Of a stretch of DNA of 64,000 nt, positions 53,885 to 64,000 are shown one piece after another. The stretch lies in the NCBI GenBank assembly GCA_030657355.1, contig CP131056.1, positions 3,492,501 through 3,556,500 on the forward strand, written 5' to 3'. Each line of letters opens with the position of its first letter. The stretch's first letter is position 1. A program made the position numbers and the translations under genes. Under the pieces are notes generated by a model. That model searched no databases, was not told where the DNA came from, and worked only from the letters and a program-made list of their open reading frames with translations. Origin of the DNA: Radicibacter daui (GTDB lineage: Bacteria; Pseudomonadota; Alphaproteobacteria; Radicibacterales; Radicibacteraceae).

Positions 53885-54853
53885 TCAAGCTCCGACAGCC
53901 TGCAGGGCCGCTGCGATATAGCCGTATGAAAAAGCGAAGGCAGCCCCTTCCGGGTCCCGTGCATCAATCGCGGGAACATGATCGGGCATGACCATGTACT
54001 GATAGCCAACCTCTTTCAGCACACGCAGGGCGGCGATCATGTCCACGTCGCCCTCATCCAGGAACACCTCGGTAAAACCGAGTTTGCGGCCCTTGATGTT
54101 GCGGAAATGGATATTGTGCAGTTTGCCCCGTGTGCCGAACCAGCGGATCACGTCATCCATTTCACGCGCCGGATCTTCCAGATTTTCCGCGACGGTGCCG
54201 ATGCAGAAGTTAAGCCCGTGGAACGGGCTGTCATGCAGGCCGACAAACTGCTTCATCCCTTCGACCGTGCCCAGGATACGGGTTACGCCGCGATAACCCG
54301 GCGGGGTCCAGGGATCGTGCGGATGGCAGGCAAGCCGCACACCGGCCTGTTCCGCTACCGGCACCACGCGGGCGAGGAAATAATCGGCCCGTGACCATAT
54401 CTCGTCTTCACTCAGCGGCGAGCAGGGCGGCGCAGCGTCAGGATCCATCTTTTCCCAGCGAAAGGATGAATTGCGGGAGCCACCACGGCCGATCTCGTCT
54501 TCGCTGCGCGGAATGCCAATATAGTTGAAGTTATATTTTGCCGCCGGGATGCCGGCGGCGCCGCAGTCCTCGATCAGCTTGCATACCGCCGCAATCTGCG
54601 CATCGCGCTCCGGACCGCCCAGCAAGATGTCGGCGCAAGGCGCCCTGTCGACCGGCACTGACGGTAACGGCAACTGGATCATGTCCAGCACAAGCCCGCG
54701 CCGCTCCACGTCTGCCCGATGCGCCTTTAGCGCATCCAGCGACCAGCCCCTCCAGTTGCCGGGCGGATCAAGGCAGATATGTCGGATGCCAAACTGCGCC
54801 AGCATGGCAAAATCGGCGTCGTCCCGCGGCTCTTTCTGGGTCCCGATATACAT
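53885..54853 (-). CDS. UxuA-like sugar-acid dehydratase (mannonate dehydratase family)
   Basis: A 322-residue TIM-barrel protein of the UxuA family, which removes water from D-mannonate to give 2-keto-3-deoxygluconate. Metal-site motifs are visible: RLACHPHDPW, LNFCIGTV, LHNIHFRNIKG and MPDHVPAI. It is shorter than the E. coli enzyme (about 390 residues), as in many non-enteric relatives. It is the first gene of a two-gene unit with the aldehyde dehydrogenase (1 bp gap). The pathway context with a KdgD-type enzyme makes an aldarate-like substrate possible instead of mannonate; see findings. Confidence 0.82.
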   Translation of the reverse strand: MYIGTQKEPRDDADFAMLAQFGIRHICLDPPGNWRGWSLDALKAHRADVERRGLVLDMIQLPLPSVPVDRAPCADILLGGPERDAQIAAVCKLIEDCGAAGIPAAKYNFNYIGIPRSEDEIGRGGSRNSSFRWEKMDPDAAPPCSPLSEDEIWSRADYFLARVVPVAEQAGVRLACHPHDPWTPPGYRGVTRILGTVEGMKQFVGLHDSPFHGLNFCIGTVAENLEDPAREMDDVIRWFGTRGKLHNIHFRNIKGRKLGFTEVFLDEGDVDMIAALRVLKEVGYQYMVMPDHVPAIDARDPEGAAFAFSYGYIAAALQAVGA

Positions 54854-54865
54854 TCATTCCCTCCA

Positions 54866-54896
54866 GTCATACGTATTGACCTATGTCATAGTATGA
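54866..54896. promoter_or_regulatory. Candidate GntR operators upstream of the uxuA-like gene
   Basis: TCATA-G-TATGA (54886-54896) is a perfect odd palindrome, and GTCATACGTATTGAC (54866-54880) is a related inverted repeat ending six bases before it. Both lie 13-43 bp upstream of the uxuA-like start, where a repressor would cover the promoter. Confidence 0.55.
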
Positions 54897-54932
54897 TTCT
54901 TGAAGGATGCAAGCCCCTCCCTGCCGACGGCG

Positions 54933-55688
54933 TCACTCCGGCGCCGCGGCGGACGCCACCATTGGCCCGGCATGAACGGCCAGCGCCACCGCCCTGTAGC
55001 GTTTTTGCGAATTCTCCAGATGCGTGCGCATGGCACTGCGGGCGGCCTCGACATCCTGCCGCGATATGGCGTCGGCAATCGCCCCATGCTCGGCAAGAAT
55101 TGTCTGCAGATAATCGGCCGATTGCACCTCGGTCAGGCTGGGCAGGGTACTGCGTGGAATCGCAGACGGTCCGAACCGTGACAGTGCGTCGACGAAGAAT
55201 GCGTTGTTGGAGGCGCGGGCGATGGCCATGTGAAATTCGAAATCGGCTTCAGCCGTCCCGCGCGCCGCCAGCGCCACCTGCCGCATCTCAAAGTTTTTCT
55301 CAGATATTTCATAATCTTGAGCACTTGATCGTCGGGCAGCAGCCAGGCCAGCAGCTTCCACCTCGATGCCACAGCGAAACTCCAGCATCTCTATCGTGCG
55401 CGGGATGGATCGCTTCTCGTCTGCTGACAGCATGCTTGATGCCGGCGGCAACCGTTCCGCGACGAAAACGCCTTTTCCCTGGGCCGGATATACCAGCCCC
55501 GCAGCGCGCAATTCGGCAAATGCTTCACGGATAACCGTCCGGCTGACGCCAAAGCGCTCCATCAGAACCGGCTCGGTCGGCAACTGCGATCCGGGTGCGA
55601 GTACACCTTGCGTCACCTCGGCACGGATCGCCTCAACAACACCGTCGGCAAGCCTCGCCTTTCCTTTTGTGGACGCTGGCGCGTTCAT
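54933..55688 (-). CDS. GntR-family regulator, FCD (FadR-like) subfamily
   Basis: A 251-residue repressor-type protein. The N-terminal winged helix has RLADGVVEAIRAEVTQGVLA, then GSQLPTEPVLMERFGVSRTV and IREAFAELRAAGLVYPAQGKG. The C-terminal FCD domain has MLEFRCGIEVEAAGLAAARR and ADFEFHMAIARASNN, with the metal-type Asp/His. FCD regulators commonly respond to sugar acids. It sits between the uxuA-like/dehydrogenase arm and the kdgD/transport arm, and related palindromes flank both, so it is the probable pathway regulator. Confidence 0.9.
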   Translation of the reverse strand: MNAPASTKGKARLADGVVEAIRAEVTQGVLAPGSQLPTEPVLMERFGVSRTVIREAFAELRAAGLVYPAQGKGVFVAERLPPASSMLSADEKRSIPRTIEMLEFRCGIEVEAAGLAAARRSSAQDYEISEKNFEMRQVALAARGTAEADFEFHMAIARASNNAFFVDALSRFGPSAIPRSTLPSLTEVQSADYLQTILAEHGAIADAISRQDVEAARSAMRTHLENSQKRYRAVALAVHAGPMVASAAAPE

Positions 55689-55715
55689 CGATCCACCATT
55701 GCCTTTCCGATTATG

Positions 55716-55740
55716 TCGTACTATGAGTCGTCATATGTCA
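55716..55740. promoter_or_regulatory. Candidate GntR operators in the gntR-kdgD divergent promoter
   Basis: TCGTACTATGA (55716-55726) differs by one base from TCATACTATGA, the reverse complement of the perfect site before the uxuA-like gene. GTCGTCATATGTCAT (55727-55741) contains a second half-site pair. Confidence 0.55.
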
Positions 55741-55770
55741 TCTGCCAATACATGCTGTGACAGCGTATGA

Positions 55771-56742
<972 letters not shown>

Positions 56743-56756
56743 CTTCGTCATTCCAA

Positions 56757-56782
56757 ACCCGGGGGCACGGCTCCCCGGGGGT
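56757..56782 (+). promoter_or_regulatory. Strong intercistronic hairpin between kdgD and the binding-protein gene
   Basis: ACCCGGGGG (56757-56765) and CCCCGGGGGT (56773-56782) form a GC-rich stem with a 7-nt loop. No T-tract follows on the plus strand, so a role in mRNA protection or partial attenuation is more likely than termination. Confidence 0.45.
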
Positions 56783-56811
56783 AAAATAAAAAAACTCCAA
56801 GGAGGAAACAG

Positions 56812-58428
56812 ATGGCCACCCGGACCGCGAAATCCGCGTTTGTACGCAACTGCCTGGCGACAACCGTTCTGGCAACCATGGCAGCTCTTGCGGCGGCCAG
56901 CCCGGCTGCGGCAAAGACCCCGGCAGATACGCTCGTCTACGGCACCTCGCTGGCACAGGTCATTTCGCTCGACCCTCATCAGGGGCAGGAATCGACCGCC
57001 CTCGAAGTCATGGCCAACCTCTATGACCGGCTGGTGTCATCCGACGCTTCCGGCAAGCTGAGCCCACAGCTCGCCGAAAAATGGGATATCGACGACAAGG
57101 GCATCACCTTTCACCTGAAGGATGCGACCTTCAACGGCTCCGGCAATCCGGTGACAGCCGAGGATATGGTCTGGTCGATCCGCCGGGTCATCAAGCTCAG
57201 CCAGGCTCCGGCTGCCAAGCTCGGCTCTGTTGGCTACAACGCCGGCAACATCGACAGCCTGACCAGGGCCATCGACGACAAGACCTTCTGGATAGGTCTA
57301 ACCGGCAAGGTCGCGGCCGACTTTCTCCTTTATCGCCTGTCCGAGGTTGCCGCTTCAGTTATCGACAGCAAGACGGTCATGGCCCACGCAAAGGACAGTG
57401 ATTTCGGCAATGACTGGCTTCGCACCCACTCCGCCGGGTCGGGACCGTTCGACCTGCAGCGCTGGGCGCCCAACGACATCATCATCCTGTCAGCAGCGAA
57501 GAACTACTGGGGTCCGGCCGCCAGGATGAAGCGGGTGGTGATGCGCCACGTTCCGGAAAGCCAGGCCGAACGCCTGATGCTGGAACAGGGTGACATCGAC
57601 ATCGCCGGCTCGCTCTCGCCGGCCGACATCGCCTATTTCGCCGACAAGAAGGAGGTGAAGGTCGAGAAGGTGCCCACGGGCGGCTTCTACGTCATGGCTA
57701 TGAACGTCACCGCCGAACCGCTCTCCAAACCAAAGGTTCGCGAAGCAATCCTCCACGCCATCGATTTCGATGGCATCCAGAAGAGCATCATGGGGCCCTA
57801 TGGCGTAAAACGGCTGGTGCCGGTGCCGGCCGATTATGAGGGCGCCATCCCGGACCCGGACGTGAAATACGACCCCGCGCTCGCCCGCAAGCTGCTGGCC
57901 GAGGCAGGTTATCCCGACGGTTTTTCGACCACCATCAAGACGATCGCCCAGACCCCGCGCGTTGAGCTGGCAACAGCAATCCAGGCTTCCCTCGCCGATA
58001 TCGGCATTCAGGCCCAGGTCCTGCAGGGCAGTGGGGCCGATATCGTCGGCGATCACCGGGCCCGCAAATTCGATATCCTGATCCCTCAGACAGGCGCCTA
58101 CATGCCCAATGCCATGGGAGCGATGGAACAGTTCACCTCGAACCCCGACAATTCTCTGGCAGCCAACAATGCCGGGAACTTCGTCTGGCGATCCGGCTGG
58201 GACATCCCGGAACTGACGGCGCTTACGGCAAAGATCATGACGGAAAATGACGCATCGAAGCGTGTCGGCATGTATGAGCAGTTGCAGCACATGTTTGTGG
58301 ACGCCGTGCCTGCGGTCCAGCCGATGTTCGAGCGCTACCTGCCGATTGCCATCGCCGCGGATGTGCACGGCTACAAAGGCCACCCCCAGCAGGTGACCCG
58401 CGTCGATCAGGTGACGAAGTCGGAGTAA
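56812..58428 (+). CDS. ABC transporter substrate-binding protein, family 5 (DppA/OppA type)
   Basis: Periplasmic binding protein, 538 residues, with a very strong ribosome binding site (AAGGAGGAAACAG). The signal peptide has the hydrophobic segment CLATTVLATMAALAAASPAA and probable cleavage after AAA (about residue 34). LVYGTSLAQVISLDPHQGQE and FHLKDATFNGSGNPVTAEDM, then VREAILHAIDFDGIQ, are family-5 signatures. The family is best known for peptides and nickel, but members also carry sugars, opines and glycosides. Here it lies directly behind kdgD, so a sugar-acid or conjugate ligand is likely. Confidence 0.88.
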   Translation: MATRTAKSAFVRNCLATTVLATMAALAAASPAAAKTPADTLVYGTSLAQVISLDPHQGQESTALEVMANLYDRLVSSDASGKLSPQLAEKWDIDDKGITFHLKDATFNGSGNPVTAEDMVWSIRRVIKLSQAPAAKLGSVGYNAGNIDSLTRAIDDKTFWIGLTGKVAADFLLYRLSEVAASVIDSKTVMAHAKDSDFGNDWLRTHSAGSGPFDLQRWAPNDIIILSAAKNYWGPAARMKRVVMRHVPESQAERLMLEQGDIDIAGSLSPADIAYFADKKEVKVEKVPTGGFYVMAMNVTAEPLSKPKVREAILHAIDFDGIQKSIMGPYGVKRLVPVPADYEGAIPDPDVKYDPALARKLLAEAGYPDGFSTTIKTIAQTPRVELATAIQASLADIGIQAQVLQGSGADIVGDHRARKFDILIPQTGAYMPNAMGAMEQFTSNPDNSLAANNAGNFVWRSGWDIPELTALTAKIMTENDASKRVGMYEQLQHMFVDAVPAVQPMFERYLPIAIAADVHGYKGHPQQVTRVDQVTKSE

Positions 58429-58431
58429 ACC

Positions 58432-59472
58432 ATGGCTCAGCCGATCATGAAGCAGCTTGCAGCCATGAGGCTGGACAAGCGCCTTGTGCAACTTGTCCTC
58501 AGTCTGTTGGCGCTGGTCGCGATCACCTTCGTGATCGGCCGGATGCTTCCCACCGACCCGGTGGGAAGCATCGTCGGAGAGCTGGCGGACCCCAGGGCCT
58601 ATGCCGCAATGCGCGAACGCCTGGGACTGGACAAGCCGGTCGCGGAACAGTTCCTCCTTTATTTCTGGCACCTGCTGCAGGGCGATCTCGGTGTCGCGGC
58701 GCTGACCGGCAACTCCGTGTCGGACGATCTTTGGCACGCCTTTCCCGCCACACTGGAGCTAGCCACTCTGGCGATTGTTCTCTCTGTGATAGTCGGGGTT
58801 CCGCTGGGGCTGCTGGCCGCCCTTAAACGGGATAGCTGGGTCGACCAGCTTATCCGCGTAATCTCCTTGGTCGGCCACTCTGTGCCCGTCTTCTGGCTCG
58901 GCATGATCGGGTTGCTCGTCTTCTATGCCGGACTACAGCTGGTCGGCGGTCCGGGGCGGATCGACGTCTTCTACGAAGGGCTGGTCCCGCCGGTCACCGG
59001 CATGATCCTGATCGACAGCTTGCTGGCCGGGGATATGGAGATCTTCCAGAACGCCCTTACCCACATCATCCTGCCGGCCTCCATGCTGGCCTATTCGGCC
59101 ATGGCCTACATCACGCGCATGACACGCAGCTTCACGCTCGAGCAACTGTCGCAGGACTATGTCACCGCTGCCCGAGCCAAGGGCGTCAGCCCGGCCGGCA
59201 CGCTTTATCGCCATGTCCTGCCCAACATTGCCGTCCAGCTCATCACGGTCATCGCCATCTCCTATGGCGGACTGCTGGAAGGCGCCGTGGTCACGGAGAT
59301 CGTGTTCTCCTGGCCCGGTATCGGCCAGTACATGACCAGTGCCCTGCTGATCGGCGACATCAATGCCGTGGTGGCAGCGACGATCGTCATCGGCATCGCC
59401 TTCATGCTGCTGAATTTCCTGTCGGACATCGCCTACCAGCTTCTCGACCCCCGGACCCGGGAGGCCAACTGA
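58432..59472 (+). CDS. ABC transporter permease, DppB type
   Basis: Inner-membrane permease of 346 residues with the DppB-like N terminus (RLVQLVLSLLALVAITFVIG, RMLPTDPVGSIVG), ERLGLDKPVAEQFLLYFWHL, about six membrane segments, and the ATPase-contact loop YVTAARAKGVSPAGTLYRHV. It starts 3 bp after the binding-protein stop, with GGAG in the end of that gene, so the two are co-translated. Confidence 0.9.
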   Translation: MAQPIMKQLAAMRLDKRLVQLVLSLLALVAITFVIGRMLPTDPVGSIVGELADPRAYAAMRERLGLDKPVAEQFLLYFWHLLQGDLGVAALTGNSVSDDLWHAFPATLELATLAIVLSVIVGVPLGLLAALKRDSWVDQLIRVISLVGHSVPVFWLGMIGLLVFYAGLQLVGGPGRIDVFYEGLVPPVTGMILIDSLLAGDMEIFQNALTHIILPASMLAYSAMAYITRMTRSFTLEQLSQDYVTAARAKGVSPAGTLYRHVLPNIAVQLITVIAISYGGLLEGAVVTEIVFSWPGIGQYMTSALLIGDINAVVAATIVIGIAFMLLNFLSDIAYQLLDPRTREAN

Positions 59473-59473
59473 G

Positions 59474-60370
59474 ATGGACATGACAAAAGCTGATCTGACC
59501 GGCGCTCGGCGGCCTTCGTTGCTGCATCGCTTCCTGACACTTCCCTTCTGGTCCGCGCTGCGGCGCGAGCCTCTGGGCTTTGCCGGGGTTATCGTCCTGG
59601 CGTTGTTGGTGCTTGTTGCCCTCAGCGCTCCGCTGCTTGCCCCCTATGATCCGAACCGGCAGGTACTGGACAGCTCCCTCCTGTCGCCTTCATCCTCACA
59701 CTGGGCCGGAACGGACGAATTCGGTCGCGACATCTTCAGCCGGCTGGTCTGGGGAGCCAGGCTTACATTGCGCACCGTCTTTTCGGTCTCCGCCATCGTC
59801 GGCCCCATCGGCCTCATTATCGGTGTTGTCGCCGGCTATTTCGGCGGCCGGGTCGATGCGGTGCTGATGCGTCTCACCGACATTGTGCTCTCTTTCCCTT
59901 CTCTGGTGCTGGCGCTTGCTTTTGCCGCGGCGATCGGCCCCGGCCTCAACACCGCCATTGTCGCCATCTCGCTCACCTCATGGCCGCCCATCGCCCGCCT
60001 CGCCCGGGCCGAGGCTCTTGTCGTGCGAAACTCCGACTATGTGTCAGCCGCACGGATGTATGACGCCTCGAACCTGCGCCTGCTCACGCTCTACATCGCC
60101 CCGATGTGCATTCCCTCGGTCGTGGTTCGTCTTACACTCAATATGGCAACCATCACTCTGACGGCAGCATCGCTGGGTTTCCTGGGTCTCGGCGCCCAGC
60201 CGCCGGCCCCCGAATGGGGCGCAATGATCTCGGCAGGCCGCAAATACATGATCGACTACTGGTGGGTCGCGGTGATGCCGGGCCTCGCCATCCTGCTCAC
60301 CAGCCTTGCCTTTAACGTCGTCGGCGACACCCTTCGCGATATCCTGGATCCTCGCCATGAACGCGGCTGA
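59474..60370 (+). CDS. ABC transporter permease, DppC type
   Basis: Partner permease, 298 residues. FAGVIVLALLVLVALSAPLL is the first membrane helix, HWAGTDEFGRDIFSRLVWGA the conserved DppC segment, and DYVSAARMYDASNLRLLTLY the ATPase-contact loop (with MYDAS where RALGAS is usual). It begins one base after the DppB-type gene, and its end overlaps the next gene by 14 bp. Confidence 0.9.
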   Translation: MDMTKADLTGARRPSLLHRFLTLPFWSALRREPLGFAGVIVLALLVLVALSAPLLAPYDPNRQVLDSSLLSPSSSHWAGTDEFGRDIFSRLVWGARLTLRTVFSVSAIVGPIGLIIGVVAGYFGGRVDAVLMRLTDIVLSFPSLVLALAFAAAIGPGLNTAIVAISLTSWPPIARLARAEALVVRNSDYVSAARMYDASNLRLLTLYIAPMCIPSVVVRLTLNMATITLTAASLGFLGLGAQPPAPEWGAMISAGRKYMIDYWWVAVMPGLAILLTSLAFNVVGDTLRDILDPRHERG

Positions 60371-61199
60371 ACCCACACTCGATATCCGAAACCTGCGCGT
60401 CACCTACGCCCGCGGCATCGTCGCGGCCGTTGACGGCATCGACCTGCAACTGGCGGGCGGGCGGCTGGGCATTGTCGGCGAAAGTGGCTCCGGCAAATCC
60501 ACGGTCGGCCGCGCCATCATGCGGCTGCTCTCCAGTTCAGCCCGGGTCGAGGCCGATCGCATGATGTTTGCCGGAATGGACCTGGCCCGGCTGGGCGAAC
60601 GGGCACTCCGGCAACTGCGCGGCAAACAGATGGCGCTCATCATGCAGGACCCGCGTTATTCGCTGAACCCGGTCCTGACTATTGGCGCCCAGGTGGCAGA
60701 GGCCGCACATCTGCATCTGGGGCTCCGGGGCAAGGCGGCACAGCAAGCCGGTGCCGAAATGCTCGCCCGGGTGCGCATCCAGAATGTCGCCCGGGTGACG
60801 GGCCTTTACCCGCACCAGATTTCCGGGGGGATGGGCCAGCGGGTGATGATCGCCATGATGCTGATCGCCCGCCCCCGCCTGGTGATCGCTGACGAGCCGA
60901 CATCGGCGCTTGACGTCAGCGTACGGGCGGAGGTGCTGGAGCTTCTTGACAGCCTGGTGCGCGAACAGGGCTCCAGTCTCATCCTCATCAGCCACGATAT
61001 CCGCATGGTCGCCGCCTTTTGCGACGAGGTTGCCGTCATGTATCGCGGGCGCGTGGTGGAGAAGCTGGCTCAACTCGAAAATGCCGCCCACCCCTATACC
61101 CGTGGGCTGCTCGCGGCACTGCCGGATCCCAAACATCCCGTGGCACGGCTGGCAACACTCGATCGTGCCCTGCTGTCGCAACTGGAGACCAGCCGATGA
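60357..61199 (+). CDS. ABC transporter ATP-binding protein, DppD type
   Basis: Cytoplasmic ATPase, 280 residues from ATG 60357, inside the end of the permease gene. Walker A is GESGSGKST, the signature is ISGGMGQRV, Walker B LVIADEPTSALD and the switch His is in LILISHDIRM. YTRGLLAALPDPKHP near the end belongs to the oligopeptide ATPase C-terminal region. The usual Fe-S-type Cys cluster of DppD is absent, since the protein ends shortly after this point. Overlaps the next gene by ATGA. Confidence 0.9.
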   Translation: MNAAEPTLDIRNLRVTYARGIVAAVDGIDLQLAGGRLGIVGESGSGKSTVGRAIMRLLSSSARVEADRMMFAGMDLARLGERALRQLRGKQMALIMQDPRYSLNPVLTIGAQVAEAAHLHLGLRGKAAQQAGAEMLARVRIQNVARVTGLYPHQISGGMGQRVMIAMMLIARPRLVIADEPTSALDVSVRAEVLELLDSLVREQGSSLILISHDIRMVAAFCDEVAVMYRGRVVEKLAQLENAAHPYTRGLLAALPDPKHPVARLATLDRALLSQLETSR

Positions 61200-61939
61200 A
61201 CGTGATCGAAGTGCGTGGCCTCGACGTCAGCTATGGCAAGAACGAGAGCACCAATCATGTCGTGCGCTCGCTTGATTTTGACGTGAGAGCGGGGGAAACC
61301 CTCGGCATCGTCGGCGAAAGTGGCTGCGGCAAGTCTACCGTCCTGCGCTGCCTTGCCGGGCTGGAATCAGGTTGGGGCGGCTCGATCCATGTTGATGGAA
61401 AGCCTGTCTCCTGGCGCCGGACGCGGGACGAACTGCGCCGGATGCAGCTGGTATTCCAGGACCCGTTCGGCTCGTTGCACCCGCGCCACCGCATCGGGCG
61501 CACCATTGCGGAGCCGCTACGCTGCATGGGTCAGGAAGCCAGTGACCAGACAGTGCGTGCCGCCCTCATCCAGGTTGGCCTGCCGGCGGAGTTTGCCCAT
61601 CGTTTCCCGCATGAGCTTTCCGGCGGGCAGCGCCAGCGCGTGGCCATCGCGCGCGCGCTCATCCTCGCACCGGAAATCCTGCTGCTCGACGAACCGACAT
61701 CTGCGCTCGACGTCTCGGTCCAGGCCGAGGTCCTCAACCTGCTGGCGGACAAGAAAGCCGAGGAAAAGCTGACTTATGTTCTGGTCAGCCACGACCTTTC
61801 GGTCATCTCCCATATGTGCGACCGCATTCTGGTCATGAAGGACGGCATTTTCGTCGACGAGTTTGCACCAGGCGTCATTGCAACCGGCGCTGCCCATCAC
61901 AACTATGCCCGGCATTTGATAGAGGCGAGTTTCTTTTAG
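61196..61939 (+). CDS. ABC transporter ATP-binding protein, DppF type
   Basis: Second cytoplasmic ATPase, 247 residues, starting at an ATGA overlap. Walker A GESGCGKST, LVFQDPFGSLHPRHRIGRTI, signature LSGGQRQRV, Walker B ILLLDEPTSALD and switch YVLVSHDLSV are complete. It is slightly short for a DppF because the C-terminal oligopeptide domain is trimmed. Last gene of the kdgD-transporter operon. Confidence 0.9.
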   Translation: MNVIEVRGLDVSYGKNESTNHVVRSLDFDVRAGETLGIVGESGCGKSTVLRCLAGLESGWGGSIHVDGKPVSWRRTRDELRRMQLVFQDPFGSLHPRHRIGRTIAEPLRCMGQEASDQTVRAALIQVGLPAEFAHRFPHELSGGQRQRVAIARALILAPEILLLDEPTSALDVSVQAEVLNLLADKKAEEKLTYVLVSHDLSVISHMCDRILVMKDGIFVDEFAPGVIATGAAHHNYARHLIEASFF

Positions 61940-61990
61940 CCTCGGGGCACGAAAGAGACGACCAGCACGTCTCGAGGCCCGCCGGACCGC

Positions 61991-63229
<1,239 letters not shown>

Positions 63230-63266
63230 GGGCAGGGCCGCCTTTCCTGGCGCCGGGACATATCCA

Positions 63267-63290
63267 CCCGGTAGCGGATAGATTACCGGG
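63267..63290. promoter_or_regulatory. Inverted repeat upstream of the GAF kinase gene
   Basis: CCCGGTA (63267-63273) and TACCGGG (63284-63290) are perfect 7-bp arms 10 bp apart, 38-61 bp before the start codon. Operator or leader hairpin; no further evidence. The rest of the 247-bp gap 63230-63476 shows nothing recognisable. Confidence 0.35.
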
Positions 63291-63476
63291 ATAATTCGAT
63301 AACCTTGCCGCCGGGCAGAGCAAGGCGTTTGCGCAACCCTCTGGCAAGCGCTTCTTTCAATTCACTTTATACGTAAGCAGCACTCCCGCTCGTGCGCCCT
63401 CCGCACACAGCCACAGGCTGAAAAACATGCGACTCGACTTTACCCGAGGTACTGAAACCCGCAGCCAAGCCGATTT

Positions 63477-64000
63477 TCAGATCTCGATGATCGCCTTGAT
63501 GAGCCCGCTCTTGGTCTCCGCCCAGCGTGGCAAATCCTCCACCGCGCCTTCCAGCGTGGTGCGGTGGGTGGCGAGCAGGTCAAGCGGCACGAGGCCGGCG
63601 GCGATACTCGCCGTTACATGCCCGAAATCCACCTTCGTGGCATTGCGGCTGCCGATCAGCATCATCTCGCGCTTGTGGAATTCGGGATCGGCAAAGCTGA
63701 TCTCATCCTTCACCACACTGATCAGCACATAGGCCCCGCCATGGGCCACGAACCGGAAGCCGTTCATGATCGCCCCGGCATTGCCGGTGGCATCGAACAC
63801 CACCTCATAACCCTCGCCGCCCGTGCGGCGCATCAGCTCCTCATTGCTGCCGGCGCCGAGTTCCACCGACTGGCCAAAGCCCAATTTGTCTGCCGCAAAC
63901 TCCAGCCGCTCGGCGCTGGCATCCAGCAGCGTCACCTCAAACCCGGCGATGCGGGCAAAAAGTGCGGCGCCAAGGCCGATGGGGCCGATGCCCACCACCA
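63477..64000 (-). CDS. Zinc-type alcohol dehydrogenase family protein, C-terminal part (truncated by window end)
   Basis: The frame is open to the last base, so the N-terminal half, including the catalytic zinc site, lies outside the window. The visible part begins in the Rossmann fold (VVGIGPIGLGAALFARIAGF) and continues with LLDASAERLEFAADKLG, YEVVFDATGNAGAI and FHKREMMLIGSRNATKVDFG. The GSRNAT segment resembles dehydrogenases acting on sugar acids, such as the L-galactonate/L-gulonate 5-dehydrogenase group. That would fit the neighbouring sugar-acid island, but the assignment is tentative. Stop codon at 63477. Confidence 0.8.
   Translation of the reverse strand, partial: VVGIGPIGLGAALFARIAGFEVTLLDASAERLEFAADKLGFGQSVELGAGSNEELMRRTGGEGYEVVFDATGNAGAIMNGFRFVAHGGAYVLISVVKDEISFADPEFHKREMMLIGSRNATKVDFGHVTASIAAGLVPLDLLATHRTTLEGAVEDLPRWAETKSGLIKAIIEI

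Overview
The window is a GC-rich chromosomal segment of an alphaproteobacterium, probably of the Rhodospirillales type. That placement is an inference from codon use, from the order SRP RNA - dnaX - ybaB/ebfC - recR, from the c-type cytochrome gene facing kdsB-pheA, and from the leucyl aminopeptidase / NlpC-P60 neighbourhood. It carries lipopolysaccharide (kdsB), flagellar motor (motB) and c-type cytochrome genes. I see no rRNA, tRNA, CRISPR, insertion sequence, prophage or integrase.

Layout. 1-5.1 kb: the 3' part of a hybrid histidine kinase, pdxY, a 55-residue small protein behind a Fur-box-like palindrome, and a GAF histidine kinase. 5.3-20.5 kb: housekeeping and accessory genes, including asd, a LysR regulator divergent from two overlapping small membrane-protein genes, a ClC/CBS chloride transporter, an AraC-GyrI regulator, an acetylpolyamine amidohydrolase, a TAXI-type TRAP binding protein, GST, M17 leucyl aminopeptidase, MarR, NlpC/P60, a GFA protein, pheA and kdsB. 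20.8-30.1 kb: a membrane-anchored cytochrome c, a HisN-type phosphatase and a five-gene Yej-type oligopeptide ABC importer with two tandem binding proteins. 30.3-34.0 kb: a hypothetical gene, the small SRP RNA and the dnaX-ybaB-recR operon. 34-46 kb: accessory genes, including a response regulator, two transcription-factor/enzyme pairs (LysR with a PLP decarboxylase, AraC with an SDR), a degenerate histidine-kinase-like protein, a SYLF protein and a transglutaminase-like protein. 46-52.4 kb: ppdK behind an unusual leader with repeated TTTCGAAA palindromes, a motB without an adjacent motA, and a di-heme oxidoreductase lipoprotein. 52.4-62 kb: a sugar-acid catabolic island. 62-64 kb: another GAF histidine kinase and the C-terminal part of a zinc-type alcohol dehydrogenase.

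The most coherent system is the island at 52.4-61.9 kb. A UxuA-like dehydratase, a KdgD-type dehydratase/decarboxylase and a ketoglutarate-semialdehyde-type dehydrogenase could take a hexuronate or aldarate to 2-oxoglutarate. A dipeptide-type ABC importer runs with kdgD, and an FCD-GntR repressor sits between the two divergent arms. Palindromes related to TCATA-N-TATGA occur in front of both arms and are the likely operators. Other structure the genes do not explain includes three mosaic copies of a palindromic intergenic repeat (21.4, 40.7, 42.7 kb), a run of 13 C next to an AT-rich island (44.3-44.6 kb), and a terminator-shaped hairpin pointing the wrong way just before the SRP RNA.
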